Source: Sva-07 sp963698435
Lineage (GTDB): Bacteria; Actinomycetota; Acidimicrobiia; Acidimicrobiales; Ilumatobacteraceae
NCBI GenBank assembly: GCA_963698435.1
Contig: CAVOQV010000020.1
Span: forward strand, 208,624 to 272,623
DNA: 64,000 nt
Direction of reading: 5' to 3'
Below, piece by piece: positions 53,454 through 61,686 of this stretch. The stretch's first letter is position 1, and every line of letters starts with the position of its first letter. A program made the translations under genes and the position numbers. The notes below the pieces were generated by a model. That model was given only the letters and a program-made list of their open reading frames with translations. It ran no database searches and was not told the DNA's origin.

Positions 53454-54043
53454 TCACCTACATCGCAACAGCCACGGTGCCGACGAAGTGGGGCGAGTTC
53501 GCATGCCACGCCTACCGCCGTCCCGACGGTGTCGAACACCTGGCGCTCGTGCTCGGCGAACTCGGGTCGGCACATCCAGACGATGGTCCACTCGTGCGGG
53601 TGCACAGCGAGTGCCTGACCGGCGACGTGTTCGCGTCGAACCGGTGCGACTGTGGCGAACAGCGGGATCTCGCCCTCGAGCGAATCGCTGCCGAGGGCCG
53701 CGGGGCACTCGTCTACCTCCGCGGACAGGAGGGGCGCGGCATCGGCCTCGGCGAGAAGATCCGTGCCTACGCCCTCCAGGAACGCGGCTACGACACGGTC
53801 GACGCCAACCTCGCGCTCGGCCACCCGGCGGACGCACGCGACTATGCCGACGCCGCCGACATCCTCCGACACCTCGGCGTCACCTCGCTCCGTCTGCTCA
53901 CCAACAACCCGGCCAAGACCGACGCGCTGGCGGATCACGGGATCGAGGTGGCCGTGAGGGTGCCGATCCTCACCGAACCCACTCAAGCGAACGCTGCCTA
54001 TCTGGACACCAAACGTGAACGAATGGGCCACGGGTTGCGGTGA
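53450..54043 (+). CDS. ribA: GTP cyclohydrolase II
   Basis: 197 residues, GTG start inside the ribD stop. Zinc-site cysteines are in ECLTGDVFASNRCDCGEQ, followed by YLRGQEGRGIGLGEKIRAYAL and the substrate loop TNNPAKTDALADHGIEV. The enzyme opens GTP to give the first riboflavin intermediate. In most actinobacteria this domain is fused to RibB (DHBP synthase); here the N-terminal DHBP domain is absent, so RibB must be elsewhere. It closes the HxlR-ribD-ribA unit, 75 bases before the tmRNA gene. Confidence 0.93.
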   Translation: MITYIATATVPTKWGEFACHAYRRPDGVEHLALVLGELGSAHPDDGPLVRVHSECLTGDVFASNRCDCGEQRDLALERIAAEGRGALVYLRGQEGRGIGLGEKIRAYALQERGYDTVDANLALGHPADARDYADAADILRHLGVTSLRLLTNNPAKTDALADHGIEVAVRVPILTEPTQANAAYLDTKRERMGHGLR

Positions 54044-54118
54044 CCGCGACGCTGCCCGGTGGACGGCCAGTACGCTGTGTCAATCAGTACGCAGGTTGCG
54101 CACTGCACATATCAACAC

Positions 54119-54506
54119 GGGGCTGACTGGTTTCGACGTCAGTAACGCTGTTCGAGTTTGCGACCCGAGTTCCTCAGACTCGCTAAACGGGGGAACCAAA
54201 AGAATTGCCGATGAGCAGTTCGCTCTCGCCGCCTGATTCACATCAAGTGAGCGAAGAGTCATCGTGAGCAGAAATGTCGCACGGGGCCAATCCATCACAG
54301 CCCGGCAACAGAAGTGAGGGATGACGGCAGGAAAGACTGCTGACGGCGAGAAAGACCGCTGACGTGCCGGAAAGACGGCGCGTGGTCCGCCTCGAGCGGA
54401 CAGCCGACCCGTCGGTGTCACAGCGTCAGTGGCAATACCGGGAATGGTCGTAGCAGGTTCGTCCACCGGCTGATGGACGGGGGTTCGATTCCCCCCAGCT
54501 CCACGA
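54119..54506 (+). ncRNA. ssrA: transfer-messenger RNA
   Basis: The tRNA-like ends are GGGGCTG (54119-54125) pairing with CAGCTCC (54496-54502), discriminator A at 54503, and T arm GGGTTCGATTCCCCCC. The internal open frame ends at TGA 54234-54236 and encodes a tag ending ADEQFALAA; resume is probably near 54189-54195 (GGTKRIADEQFALAA). CCA is not encoded (ACGA follows). About 388 bases, normal size. It tags proteins from stalled ribosomes for ClpXP; smpB is at 44413 and a clpP at 24291. The region downstream is an accessory island. Confidence 0.95.
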
Positions 54507-54533
54507 AAAGTGCCATCTACCAGGGGAAACGCA

Positions 54534-54572
54534 GGGGGTGGACGGAATGATCGTTCCCCCGTCCAACACCCC
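54534..54572 (+). terminator. candidate hairpin after ssrA
   Basis: GGGGGTGGACGG pairs with CCGTCCAACACCCC with a two-base bulge; the loop is AATGATCGTTCCC. It lies 31 bases after the tmRNA 3' end. No T-tract. Confidence 0.4.
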
Positions 54573-54772
54573 GGTTGACCAGGGAGAACCCTGTCGAGAA
54601 CGGCGGGCTGACCAGGCGTTGAGACAGCTCGACTCGCTGCCGCGATGTCGCCTCTGAGCGGCTCAGGACGGAAATCCGACGGATGACGTCGGATGAGGGG
54701 TCGTTTCATTGGTTGCACGTGCCCCGACATCGTTGCGAGGTGTCGGGTCGTCACACAACGAGGTTCCCTGAC

Positions 54773-54941
54773 TCATCGCCAGATGGCGTCGAGGATGCGG
54801 ACGCGGACGGTTCTGAGTGCAGGGAGCAGGGCCGACGCGACGGCAACCACGATCAGGATCGCAGCATCGGAGCGGAGCTGGGCGCGGCTGACGCTGAGGG
54901 TGACGTCGCCGTTCGGGAATGAGAACGGGTGCCCTCGGGAC
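54773..54941 (-). pseudogene. C-terminal fragment of an FtsX/MacB-like ABC transporter permease
   Basis: A frame ending at TGA 54773-54775 reads FPNGDVTLSVSRAQLRSDAA followed by ILIVVAVASALLPALRTVRV and RILDAIWR. This is the last membrane helix and tail of FtsX-type permeases, in which a helix is followed by Pro-Ala and a basic stretch. No start, earlier helices or ATPase gene is present, so it is a remnant. It abuts the recombinase fragment at about 54942, an apparent recombination junction. The assignment is from visual resemblance only. Confidence 0.5.
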
Positions 54942-54944
54942 GGA

Positions 54945-55067
54945 CATCCCCTCGCGGGTTCGCATCCGGATCAGGTCGACCTCGAACTCGGCGAAGGTGG
55001 CGAGGATGTTGAAGAACAACTTCCCCATCGGGTCGTCGGGGTCGTAGATCTGACCGCCGAGCGTCAC
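54945..55067 (-). pseudogene. serine recombinase (resolvase) fragment
   Basis: 41 residues starting at a GTG read TLGGQIYDPDDPMGKLFF then NILATFAEFEVDLIRMRTRE. This is the conserved C-terminal part of the resolvase catalytic domain, including the long E-helix, of Tn3/invertase-type enzymes. The catalytic Ser region and the DNA-binding HTH are missing; the frame after REGM turns into permease-like coding in another frame. It therefore marks a decayed mobile element beside the tmRNA gene. Confidence 0.7.
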
Positions 55068-55351
55068 TCGGGGCAGCGACGACCACGAACCAGCTCGACT
55101 GACGTCCGTCTATCGGACAAGTCACGGCCTGCGACTATGGAGTGCTCGGATTGGGCATCGAAGTGTGCGGGTCGAACGGATCGGTCCAACAGGGTAGGGG
55201 GCTCGCGTGACGTGCGGCACCGCCTCGAGCGCAGGCGACAGCTTCGCTGCGCACTCTGAACCGAGCCGAGGCCGGCGTCGGTACCCGGTCCGGGCCGGGA
55301 TCGGTCAGCATTGCTACATTTCGGCGATCCGTACGTGTCGAAAGGACCCTG
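55068..55351. other. non-coding remainder of the island before the SnoaL-like gene
   Basis: No frame here has coding bias or a recognisable motif on either strand. A TACATT at 55315-55320 and AAAGGA just before ATG 55352 look like promoter and RBS of the next gene. The region may be eroded mobile-element sequence. Confidence 0.4.
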
Positions 55352-55726
55352 ATGAGCGCACAGCAACCGGCCGAGGTGAGCGCACTGTTCGAGCGTTGTT
55401 TCGCCGATGGTGACCTGGAGGGGCTGATGGCCCTGTATGAGGACGACGCTGTGTTTCCCACACCGCGTGGCACCTCGACCGGGCATGACGAGATCCGTGC
55501 GACGCTCAAGGCGTACCTCGATTCCGGCGCCAAGTTGGTGTTCGGTGAGTCCCTTGTCTTCCCTGCCGGTGATCTGGCGCTGATCCACACGCCGTGGACC
55601 ATGCAGCTACCGGATGGGTCGAGCCCTGAGGGGGCAACGGCCGAGGTCGTGCGCCGTCAGCCTGATGGCAGCTGGAAGTACGTGATCGACAACCCAGACG
55701 GGACAGCACTGCTCCATCACGAGTGA
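55352..55726 (+). CDS. SnoaL-like/NTF2-fold protein (YybH type)
   Basis: 124 residues. The NTF2-like cone is visible in EVSALFERCFADGDLEGLMALYEDDAVF, TGHDEIRATLKAYLDSG and VVRRQPDGSWKYVIDNPDG, the pattern of SgcJ/YybH/DUF4440-type proteins. These are small dimeric proteins often acting as cyclases, hydrolases or stress-linked binding proteins. RBS AAAGGA lies nine bases before the ATG. It is the first intact gene after the mobile-element debris. No partner gene is evident. Confidence 0.75.
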   Translation: MSAQQPAEVSALFERCFADGDLEGLMALYEDDAVFPTPRGTSTGHDEIRATLKAYLDSGAKLVFGESLVFPAGDLALIHTPWTMQLPDGSSPEGATAEVVRRQPDGSWKYVIDNPDGTALLHHE

Positions 55727-55823
55727 CGGGAACCGGCAAGGCACCCGGTGTCGTCCCGACTGAGTCCCACCGACTCTTGGCGTGGGCGTGCCGCACGGAC
55801 GCGACGCTCCCGCGTCGCGTCCG

Positions 55824-56351
55824 TCATTTCAGGCTGCGCTCCATGAACCGCCAGTTGTGATGCAGTTCGCTGGGAACTTCTGCACCGTCATAGATGGGCC
55901 GGTCTTGGAACCCCTCGGCTTCGTAGAGCCGGTGTGCCGACGTCATGAACGGGCCGGAGTCGAGCCGCATGCTCGCATACCCGTAGGACTCAGCGTCCGC
56001 GATCAGACGTCTCACGATGGTGATTCCCAGCCCACCGCCACGCTGGTCCGGCCGCACGAAGACCCGCTTCATCTCCGATGCTCCATCGCTGGTGCGACGG
56101 ACGCCGCCCATGCCGACGACCCGCCCATCGCGGTGAACGGTGTAGAACACGCCCTCGGGTGGCTCGGCGTCGCACAGCTTGTCGAGTGTGGCGGCCACAT
56201 AGTCGGGGATCGCCTGTCCCAGGAGCGCTGGCAGGCTGATCCCGAAGTCGCGTTGAATGTTCTCATCCAGCCAGTCGAGGTACTCGATGTTGAGTTCCGT
56301 CAGCATTGCGTGATCGCGGCGAGCGTCAGCGGGTTCGAATCTGATCTCCAC
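55824..56351 (-). CDS. GNAT family N-acetyltransferase
   Basis: 175 residues. Acetyl-CoA-binding motif A is seen in MKRVFVRPDQRGGGLGITIVRRL (Q/RxxGxG/A as QRGGGLG), preceded by VVGMGGVRRTSDG and followed by RLYEAEGFQDRPIYDGAEVP, the C-terminal GNAT strand. It should acetylate a small amine, antibiotic or protein. The start is a GTG; a minus-strand TAGGGT ends six bases before it, so the mRNA is probably leaderless. It stands alone between two plus-strand genes. Confidence 0.85.
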   Translation of the reverse strand: MEIRFEPADARRDHAMLTELNIEYLDWLDENIQRDFGISLPALLGQAIPDYVAATLDKLCDAEPPEGVFYTVHRDGRVVGMGGVRRTSDGASEMKRVFVRPDQRGGGLGITIVRRLIADAESYGYASMRLDSGPFMTSAHRLYEAEGFQDRPIYDGAEVPSELHHNWRFMERSLK

Positions 56352-56357
56352 GCAACG

Positions 56358-56363
56358 ACCCTA
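56358..56363 (-). promoter_or_regulatory. -10 hexamer TAGGGT of the GNAT gene
   Basis: Minus-strand TAGGGT ends six bases before GTG 56351. A plus-strand TAGGGT at 56374-56379 may serve the VOC gene. Confidence 0.4.
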
Positions 56364-56409
56364 TTCGGCCCCGATGTAGGGTCTTGTGGGCGGCAGACAC
56401 GGAGGGTCC

Positions 56410-56826
56410 ATGAAGGTGTTGCGGGTGTCATTCGTCGGGGCTCGGTCGGGGAGCTTCGCTCCCACCGTCGACATGTTCCGTGATGTGCTCGGCTTGGACG
56501 TTGCGTTCGAGCATCCCGGATGGGCCGGTTTTCATCTGCCGTCTGGGGACCGGGACCTGCTCGAGGTCTTCGGTTCGCGAGATGTCGACGAGCGAGTGGT
56601 GCCAGCGGAGTTCGAGAACGGTGTGCTGGTCGCGTTCGCGGTCGACGACGTGATCAGTGCCAGGGAGGAACTCGCCACGGCTGGAGTCGAACTCATCGGC
56701 GAACTGGTGTGGGCGGCCGACGTCACGGGCGATCCAGCCGATCAAGGCTGGGGCTGGTGCTTCTTTCGAGCACCAGATGGCAACGTCTACGTACTTCAGC
56801 AAGATGGTGGCAGTCGCGGCAACTGA
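56410..56826 (+). CDS. VOC (glyoxalase-like) family protein
   Basis: 138 residues from ATG 56410, with GGAGGG just upstream. One VOC module pair is seen: VLRVSFVGARSGSFAPTVDMFRDVLGL and ERDLLEVFG-like text (DRDLLEVFGSRDV), then VLVAFAVDDVISAREELATAG and WCFFRAPDGNVYVLQQD. Metal-binding residues are partly present. The family includes glyoxalases, dioxygenases and resistance proteins; no specific function can be given. It is divergent from the GNAT gene, 58 bases apart. Confidence 0.8.
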   Translation: MKVLRVSFVGARSGSFAPTVDMFRDVLGLDVAFEHPGWAGFHLPSGDRDLLEVFGSRDVDERVVPAEFENGVLVAFAVDDVISAREELATAGVELIGELVWAADVTGDPADQGWGWCFFRAPDGNVYVLQQDGGSRGN

Positions 56827-56879
56827 TCAGCGCCATGTCTTCAGCGACTCGAGGTAGCTCCGGTTGGGCGCGCTCGGAT

Positions 56880-56885
56880 TACCGT
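56880..56885 (+). promoter_or_regulatory. -10 hexamer TACCGT of the 56893 gene
   Basis: TACCGT ends seven bases before the ATG. No RBS in the gap. Confidence 0.5.
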
Positions 56886-56892
56886 TCGATCC

Positions 56893-57294
56893 ATGACGAA
56901 TGACGCGTTCCAGGACCTTGTCAGGCGGTACACGGCCGCCTGGTGTTCGCACGATCCCACGTCGGTGGCGTCGTTCTTCGCCGAGAACGGTTCTCTGGCT
57001 GTCAATGGTCAGGAACCTGCGGTGGGTCGTTCGGCGATCGCCGATGTTGCACGGGGCTTCTACGAAGCATTTCCGGACACGGTGGTCGTCATGGACCTTG
57101 CTCGACTCGCTGGGGATCGCGCCGTGTACATGTGGACGTATGAAGGGACGAACACTGGCACTGGCGGAACTGGTCACGCCGTACGTTTCAACGGGTGGGA
57201 ACAGTGGACCCTCGACGACGACGGGTTCATCGCGGTCTCAGACGGTCGGTTCGACACCGTCGAGTACGAGCGGCAGCTGGCCCACGGGATCTGA
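56893..57294 (+). CDS. SnoaL-like polyketide cyclase/NTF2-fold protein
   Basis: 133 residues. It starts DAFQDLVRRYTAAWCSHDP and has SVASFFAENGSLAVNG, AVGRSAIADVARGFYEAFPD and YMWTYEGTNTGTGGTGHAVR, a common SnoaL-like pattern. The C-terminus has GWEQWTLDDDGFIAVSDG. Members of this fold act as ester cyclases, isomerases or binding proteins; the GRFDTVEYERQL tail is typical. It is the second NTF2-fold protein in the accessory region but is not closely alike in residues to the first. Promoter hexamer seven bases upstream. Confidence 0.78.
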   Translation: MTNDAFQDLVRRYTAAWCSHDPTSVASFFAENGSLAVNGQEPAVGRSAIADVARGFYEAFPDTVVVMDLARLAGDRAVYMWTYEGTNTGTGGTGHAVRFNGWEQWTLDDDGFIAVSDGRFDTVEYERQLAHGI

Positions 57295-57711
57295 ACGGGC
57301 GCCGACGGCACCCGACGGTGTGAGGGCACTGGGTTCTCGCCGGCGCCCGAGGCGGGCGTAGAAGTGCGAGATGTCGTCGCCCGGCTCGCACTACGACACG
57401 TCCGGATGGGAAACCGACGCGTAGCTCATCACGCGATCACTGACCGCGTTCCACTGGTCCGTCCTCCGCGCGGTGATCGGGTGCCCAGTGAGGGCCGCAC
57501 TGCAGCGCGTGCTCTACGTGCTCGGCCGGTTTACAGAGCGCACGTCATGTGTGGCCGGCGCTGAGCAGTCTGCCGGTTCTCGGACGGGTCTGCGGCCCTC
57601 GACCGGGCGTCGATATTCCTACTCAACTCTTGGGTTTGCGTGGCTGAGGGCGAGCTGAGGTCGTGGTGGCGACTGGGAACTACGTTTGCCCAAGGCGTGC
57701 GCCGTCGCGGA
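57295..57711. other. 417-base gap without a supported gene
   Basis: I see no open frame with coding bias, no RNA structure and no repeat. The sequence is less GC-biased at third positions than its flanks. It separates the small-gene island from the LuxR-type regulator, whose stop is at 57712. Confidence 0.5.
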
Positions 57712-60003
57712 TCATCCCGAGGAGATGATCGGTCCTGGTCCCAGCATGCCGAGCTGCTCCGCGGCGCGGACCGCTTCGCTTCGTGACGAGACACCGAGTT
57801 TCCGGAAGATCGATGCCGTCTGCGACTTGATCGTGTTCCGGGACACGTAGAGACGCTCGCCGATCTCGCTGTACGTGAGGTGGGTGGAGAGCAACGGCAC
57901 GAGTCGAAGCTCGGCGGCCGTCAACGACGACGCTCCAACAAGTGCTGGACCGGCCTCGTCGAGCATGCCACGCAGCGCGTCACATCGATTGACGATCACA
58001 CCGAGGTCGGATCGCCTGGCGAGGACGCCGTTGATCTGGTGAAGCACTGCACGGGTGCCCGCGGGGTCGGCGAGAGCGACGTACGCCTCGGCGAGTTGAA
58101 GGAGAAAGACGGCGCAGAACGGCACATCAGGGAAGCACAACGGTCGGTTGCGCACAGCCAGCGCCACGTGCCTCTGGGCTTGTTCCAGATCCCCGCGCCG
58201 AATCGCGACTCGTGCGGCAACGGCGTAGACGGCGGTCAACTGTGCGTGCATGTCGAGGTTGGCTTCGGCGGCGGTTGAGACGGCCTCATCGGAGAGCTCG
58301 GACGCCGCGGCGGTGTCTCCGCGATCGAGCGCGATCGATGCACGCAGTGCCAGCGCTGCGACTCCGGTCGGGACGCCGCCGTACCGAAAGCACGTTGCGG
58401 TGGCGCTGGTGAACAGAGCATCGGCCGCGTCCGTCTCGTCCTGCAGCAGGGCGGCGACACCTTCCAGGAGGATCGCTGGTCCCCGGAACTGGCTGTCATG
58501 CCGGAGCAGACGCGTGGCCGTGGCTGCGCTGATCCTCATGCCCGGTACGCCGTCGCGGCAGCGGCACGCCCCGACCAGTGCGAGCAGGCCAGCGACCGGG
58601 CTCCCGTCCGGGGCGAGCGCCGCGGGGTCGCCGACGGCGGCGGTCGCGGCAAAGAGGTCGGCGTTCGAACCGTTTCCGTCGAGCGCCTCCTTCAGCGCCC
58701 AGGTCGCCGCGACGTGGGGGAAGCGTTCGAGCAGGCGACGCTCTTCGAACCAGGAGAACCAACGGGTCAACCTCTCGATTCGACCGGCGGCGTACGCAGG
58801 CTGGCAGATCCGTCCGTACACCCGTGCCGCTCGATCAGGATCGTTCGCCTCGAGGGCGTGATCGATTGCGTTATCGGGCTCGTCATTGGCCTCGAACCAT
58901 CCGGCGGCACGGTCGTGGAGTTGCTCGACCAGGTCGGGTTCGTTCCGTTCGAGGTCGGCGCGCAGCAGTTCCCGAAGGAGGTGGTGACAGCGATACCGGC
59001 GACGCTGTCGATCGAGCGGAATCAGCAGCAGATTCGAACGTTCGAGCGATTCGAGCATGCGCTGAGAACCGGGGTTGTCAATGACGGCGTCGCACAGTGG
59101 TCCGCTCAGCTCCGAGAGGATCGACGTGTGAGTGAGAAAGGCGATCTCAGCCGCGGACAGGTTTGCGAGGACCTCGCTGCGCAGATAGTCCGCGACCATC
59201 CGGTCGTCTCCCTGCACCGCGGCGCGATGCGTGTTGGCCGGCCTCCCCGACCGGCTGGTCAGCGCGCCGAGGTACAGGCCGACAGGCCATCCCTCCGTGC
59301 GCTGCACCAGTTCGTGAATCTCCGTCGCCCCAATGCCCGCGTGCACTTCCCCGAGCAGCGCAGTCGCCTCGGATTCGTCCATCGCCAACTGCTCGACGCC
59401 GATGTCCTCGACGGCACCCTCGGCTCTGAGCCTGGCCATCGGGAGTGGCAGCTCGGCGCGTGACGCGAAGGCGATTCGACAACCTGGCGGCAGGTTGAGT
59501 GCGACCGTGGCGAGCAAGTCGCCTGATCGTGGGTCGGTCACCGATTCGGTGTGGTCCACGACGAGACCGAATCGACGTCGCCGCGACGACACGAGCATTG
59601 CCAGCCGACGCAGGGACCAGTTCGTGTCGACGGCGGCCTCAGCCAACAGCGACCGGCACAGCTGCGGGTCGCCTGGCTCGATGCGGTTCATGATGGCAAC
59701 GAGGTACGACAGCAGAATGGCCGGATCGTTGTCGTGAGCGTCGAGCGCGAGCCAGCTGACGGGGACGTCGCTGGTGGCAGCCCATTGACCGAGCAAGGTG
59801 GTCTTGCCGTAGCCGGCAGGTCCGACGACCGCAACGACCGGGGAGTCCGTCGCCGTCAGCCGTTCGACGAGCGCGGGCCGACCGATGATCCCGGGACGCG
59901 TCCACGGCGCTTGGAACTTCGAATCGACGAGTCCGAGGTCCTCCCACGGAACCGCGCCCTCGATGACCTCAGTCGTGGCAGCCAGGAAGCGGTCGCTCAC
60001 CAT
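57712..60003 (-). CDS. MalT-like LuxR-family regulator with STAND-type ATPase domain
   Basis: 763 residues from ATG 60003 (a longer frame of 781 is open). An N-terminal P-loop ATPase has Walker A VVGPAGYGKTTLLGQWA and VSWLALDAHDNDPAILLSYL, typical of MalT/LAL regulators. A long helical TPR-like region follows (AAGWFEANDEPDNAIDHALE, TWALKEALDGNGSNADLFAA). The C-terminal LuxR HTH is LTYSEIGERLYVSRNTIKSQ. Such proteins bind an inducer and activate operons; here the target is unknown. A minus-strand TACGAT eight bases before ATG 60003 supports the shorter start. It is next to the sulfatase/DUF2252 set, which it might regulate. Confidence 0.88.
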   Translation of the reverse strand: MVSDRFLAATTEVIEGAVPWEDLGLVDSKFQAPWTRPGIIGRPALVERLTATDSPVVAVVGPAGYGKTTLLGQWAATSDVPVSWLALDAHDNDPAILLSYLVAIMNRIEPGDPQLCRSLLAEAAVDTNWSLRRLAMLVSSRRRRFGLVVDHTESVTDPRSGDLLATVALNLPPGCRIAFASRAELPLPMARLRAEGAVEDIGVEQLAMDESEATALLGEVHAGIGATEIHELVQRTEGWPVGLYLGALTSRSGRPANTHRAAVQGDDRMVADYLRSEVLANLSAAEIAFLTHTSILSELSGPLCDAVIDNPGSQRMLESLERSNLLLIPLDRQRRRYRCHHLLRELLRADLERNEPDLVEQLHDRAAGWFEANDEPDNAIDHALEANDPDRAARVYGRICQPAYAAGRIERLTRWFSWFEERRLLERFPHVAATWALKEALDGNGSNADLFAATAAVGDPAALAPDGSPVAGLLALVGACRCRDGVPGMRISAATATRLLRHDSQFRGPAILLEGVAALLQDETDAADALFTSATATCFRYGGVPTGVAALALRASIALDRGDTAAASELSDEAVSTAAEANLDMHAQLTAVYAVAARVAIRRGDLEQAQRHVALAVRNRPLCFPDVPFCAVFLLQLAEAYVALADPAGTRAVLHQINGVLARRSDLGVIVNRCDALRGMLDEAGPALVGASSLTAAELRLVPLLSTHLTYSEIGERLYVSRNTIKSQTASIFRKLGVSSRSEAVRAAEQLGMLGPGPIISSG

Positions 60004-60011
60004 GGCAGCTG

Positions 60012-60017
60012 ATCGTA
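60012..60017 (-). promoter_or_regulatory. -10 hexamer TACGAT of the LuxR-type gene
   Basis: Minus-strand TACGAT ends eight bases before ATG 60003. It favours this start over the upstream one. Confidence 0.4.
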
Positions 60018-60065
60018 CAGACGGCTCGAGAACGTCTGCGCGTGGCCGGAGCCACACCTGTCAGC

Positions 60066-60227
60066 TCACGATTCGGCGTCGTCGACTCTCAGCTCGGCGT
60101 CGCCGCCGGTGCCTCGGCCCAGGCGAACGAGGAGATCATCGCGTTTCGCGCGCCCGCTCTCGGTGCCCAGGATGTACCCGAACGCGACGGCGAGGAGCAG
60201 TGCTGCAAACGGCACGGTGACTTTCAT
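60066..60227 (-). CDS. 53-residue single-pass membrane protein
   Basis: A short gene with the strong ribosome-binding site AAGGAG eight bases before the ATG. It reads MKVTVPFAALLLAVAFGYIL, one hydrophobic segment with basic start, then GTESGRAKRDDLLVRLGRG and an acidic tail ending VDDAES. It looks like a membrane-anchored small protein with the tail in the cytoplasm or outside. It lies between the DUF2252 gene and the LuxR-type gene on the same strand. No family recognised. Confidence 0.6.
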   Translation of the reverse strand: MKVTVPFAALLLAVAFGYILGTESGRAKRDDLLVRLGRGTGGDAELRVDDAES

Positions 60228-60285
60228 GGCTGATCTCCTTGGTAGAGCGGCCACCAGTTGGAATGCACGGTTGACGAAGTCGGAA

Positions 60286-61686
60286 TCATGCTGATGGGAT
60301 CTCGAGCCGGCCGGAGTCGATGGCGTTCTCGAAGGCACGGAAGTCAGCCAGGTTCTGAGCGGCGTACGCCTCACAGAAGGCAGCGATGGCGCTTGCGAAG
60401 CGGCGGCCACCACCGAGGTAGGCCGCGATCGCTGTCGCGTTCCCGGTTCGAGCGTGAGCGCGTGCCAACGTCGTGCCACAGAGCTTGGCGTAGAAGCTGA
60501 GTTGCCGGGGGGTGGCACCCTCGACTTCGACCGAGCCCTTCCAATCGCGCAATTGGCGGATGTAGTAGTGGCGTTGCTCGAGTTCGCCGGTGGTCCATCC
60601 GAGAAAGATGTCCGACTGCGCCTGCGACAGCCGCTGACCCTCGACGATTCGCTGACCGTGGTTGTCGTACGGACTCGGTTCGAGGAACTCCTCGAGGACG
60701 GACGCCTGGGCCTCCTTGGCCTGGAGGAAGAACACATCATCCGGCGAGCACCCCTCGAACAGCAGGATGAGGCATCGTGTACCGACGCTGCCGACGCCCA
60801 CCACCTTCAGCGCGACGTCGACGAGCGTGTAGCGCGCCAGGAGTGAGCGGCGCGCGTCGTTGAGCGTCGACAGGTACGAGTCGATTGCGGCGCGAGCGGT
60901 GGCCTCGACCTCGATGGGGTCGTACCCGGCCGGCAAGGATCTGATCGGATACACGACAGGCGGCTGGTCGATGATCCGACGGCGACCGTCGACGATCTCG
61001 GTGAGCTTTCCCACCGCCTGGCGACCATCCTTCTTTCGGGCACGCTCCTCGAATCGATCGACCCGTCGAGCGAGATCTGCCTTGGTCATCCTCGCCTCCG
61101 CTCGGACGTCCTCGATGGTCAGCAGGCGATTCCACAGGTCGAGGAAACCCATCTGGCTGAACTGAGTCATTGCCTGCTGGTAGGCGCCGGTGGCGTCAGC
61201 GGTGAGCTCCTTCGACAGCTTGGCTCCGAATCCGAGGTGCTGGGCAGCGATGTAGACGCTGGCGGCGAGCCGCTTCACGTCCCACTCCCACGGCCCGCGA
61301 AGCGTCTCGTCGAAATCGTTGGCGTCGATGACGAGTTGTCGCCCGGGAGATGCGTACGCGCCGAAGTTGGAGAGGTGCGCATCGCCGCCGAGTTGGACGC
61401 TCAACCCGCTGTTGGGAGTGGCAGCCAAGTCGGCCGCCATGATCCCTGCCGCGCCTCGATAGAAGGTGAACGGCGACGCGCGCATCCGGTCGTGGCGTAC
61501 CGGGACCAGCCACGGAACACGGGTCGCGTTCTGGGCCTCGATCATCGCGATCGGGTCGCGCCGTTCCGAGGCGGGCTCCCACTCGGCGTGCGTCGATCTC
61601 GGGACCGACTTGCGGGCAATGCGCCCGAGCTCTTCGGCCGCCGAGTGCGCACTGCGCTCAGCGAGGGATTCCTGCAGCACCACCAT
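60286..61686 (-). CDS. DUF2252 family protein
   Basis: 466 residues. DUF2252 proteins have a kinase-like fold. Recognised by MRASPFTFYRGAAGIMAADLA, VQLGGDAHLSNFGAYASPG (GDAHLxNFG), FDANDFDETLRGPWEWDVKRLA and VGVGSVGTRCLILLFEGC, then VEGQRLSQAQSDIFLGW. Asp residues of the HLSNFG and DFDET segments resemble a phosphotransferase site. The substrate is unknown. Its ATG overlaps the sulfatase stop by one base (TGATG), so it is translationally coupled to that gene. Confidence 0.88.
   Translation of the reverse strand: MVVLQESLAERSAHSAAEELGRIARKSVPRSTHAEWEPASERRDPIAMIEAQNATRVPWLVPVRHDRMRASPFTFYRGAAGIMAADLAATPNSGLSVQLGGDAHLSNFGAYASPGRQLVIDANDFDETLRGPWEWDVKRLAASVYIAAQHLGFGAKLSKELTADATGAYQQAMTQFSQMGFLDLWNRLLTIEDVRAEARMTKADLARRVDRFEERARKKDGRQAVGKLTEIVDGRRRIIDQPPVVYPIRSLPAGYDPIEVEATARAAIDSYLSTLNDARRSLLARYTLVDVALKVVGVGSVGTRCLILLFEGCSPDDVFFLQAKEAQASVLEEFLEPSPYDNHGQRIVEGQRLSQAQSDIFLGWTTGELEQRHYYIRQLRDWKGSVEVEGATPRQLSFYAKLCGTTLARAHARTGNATAIAAYLGGGRRFASAIAAFCEAYAAQNLADFRAFENAIDSGRLEIPSA

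Noticed and set aside
55064..55588. Minus-strand frame over the SnoaL-like gene
   Set aside because: Antisense to a better-supported gene and low-complexity in composition.
57364..57564. Small gene in the gap before the LuxR-type gene
   Set aside because: No RBS, no hexamer, Arg-rich composition typical of a shadow frame.
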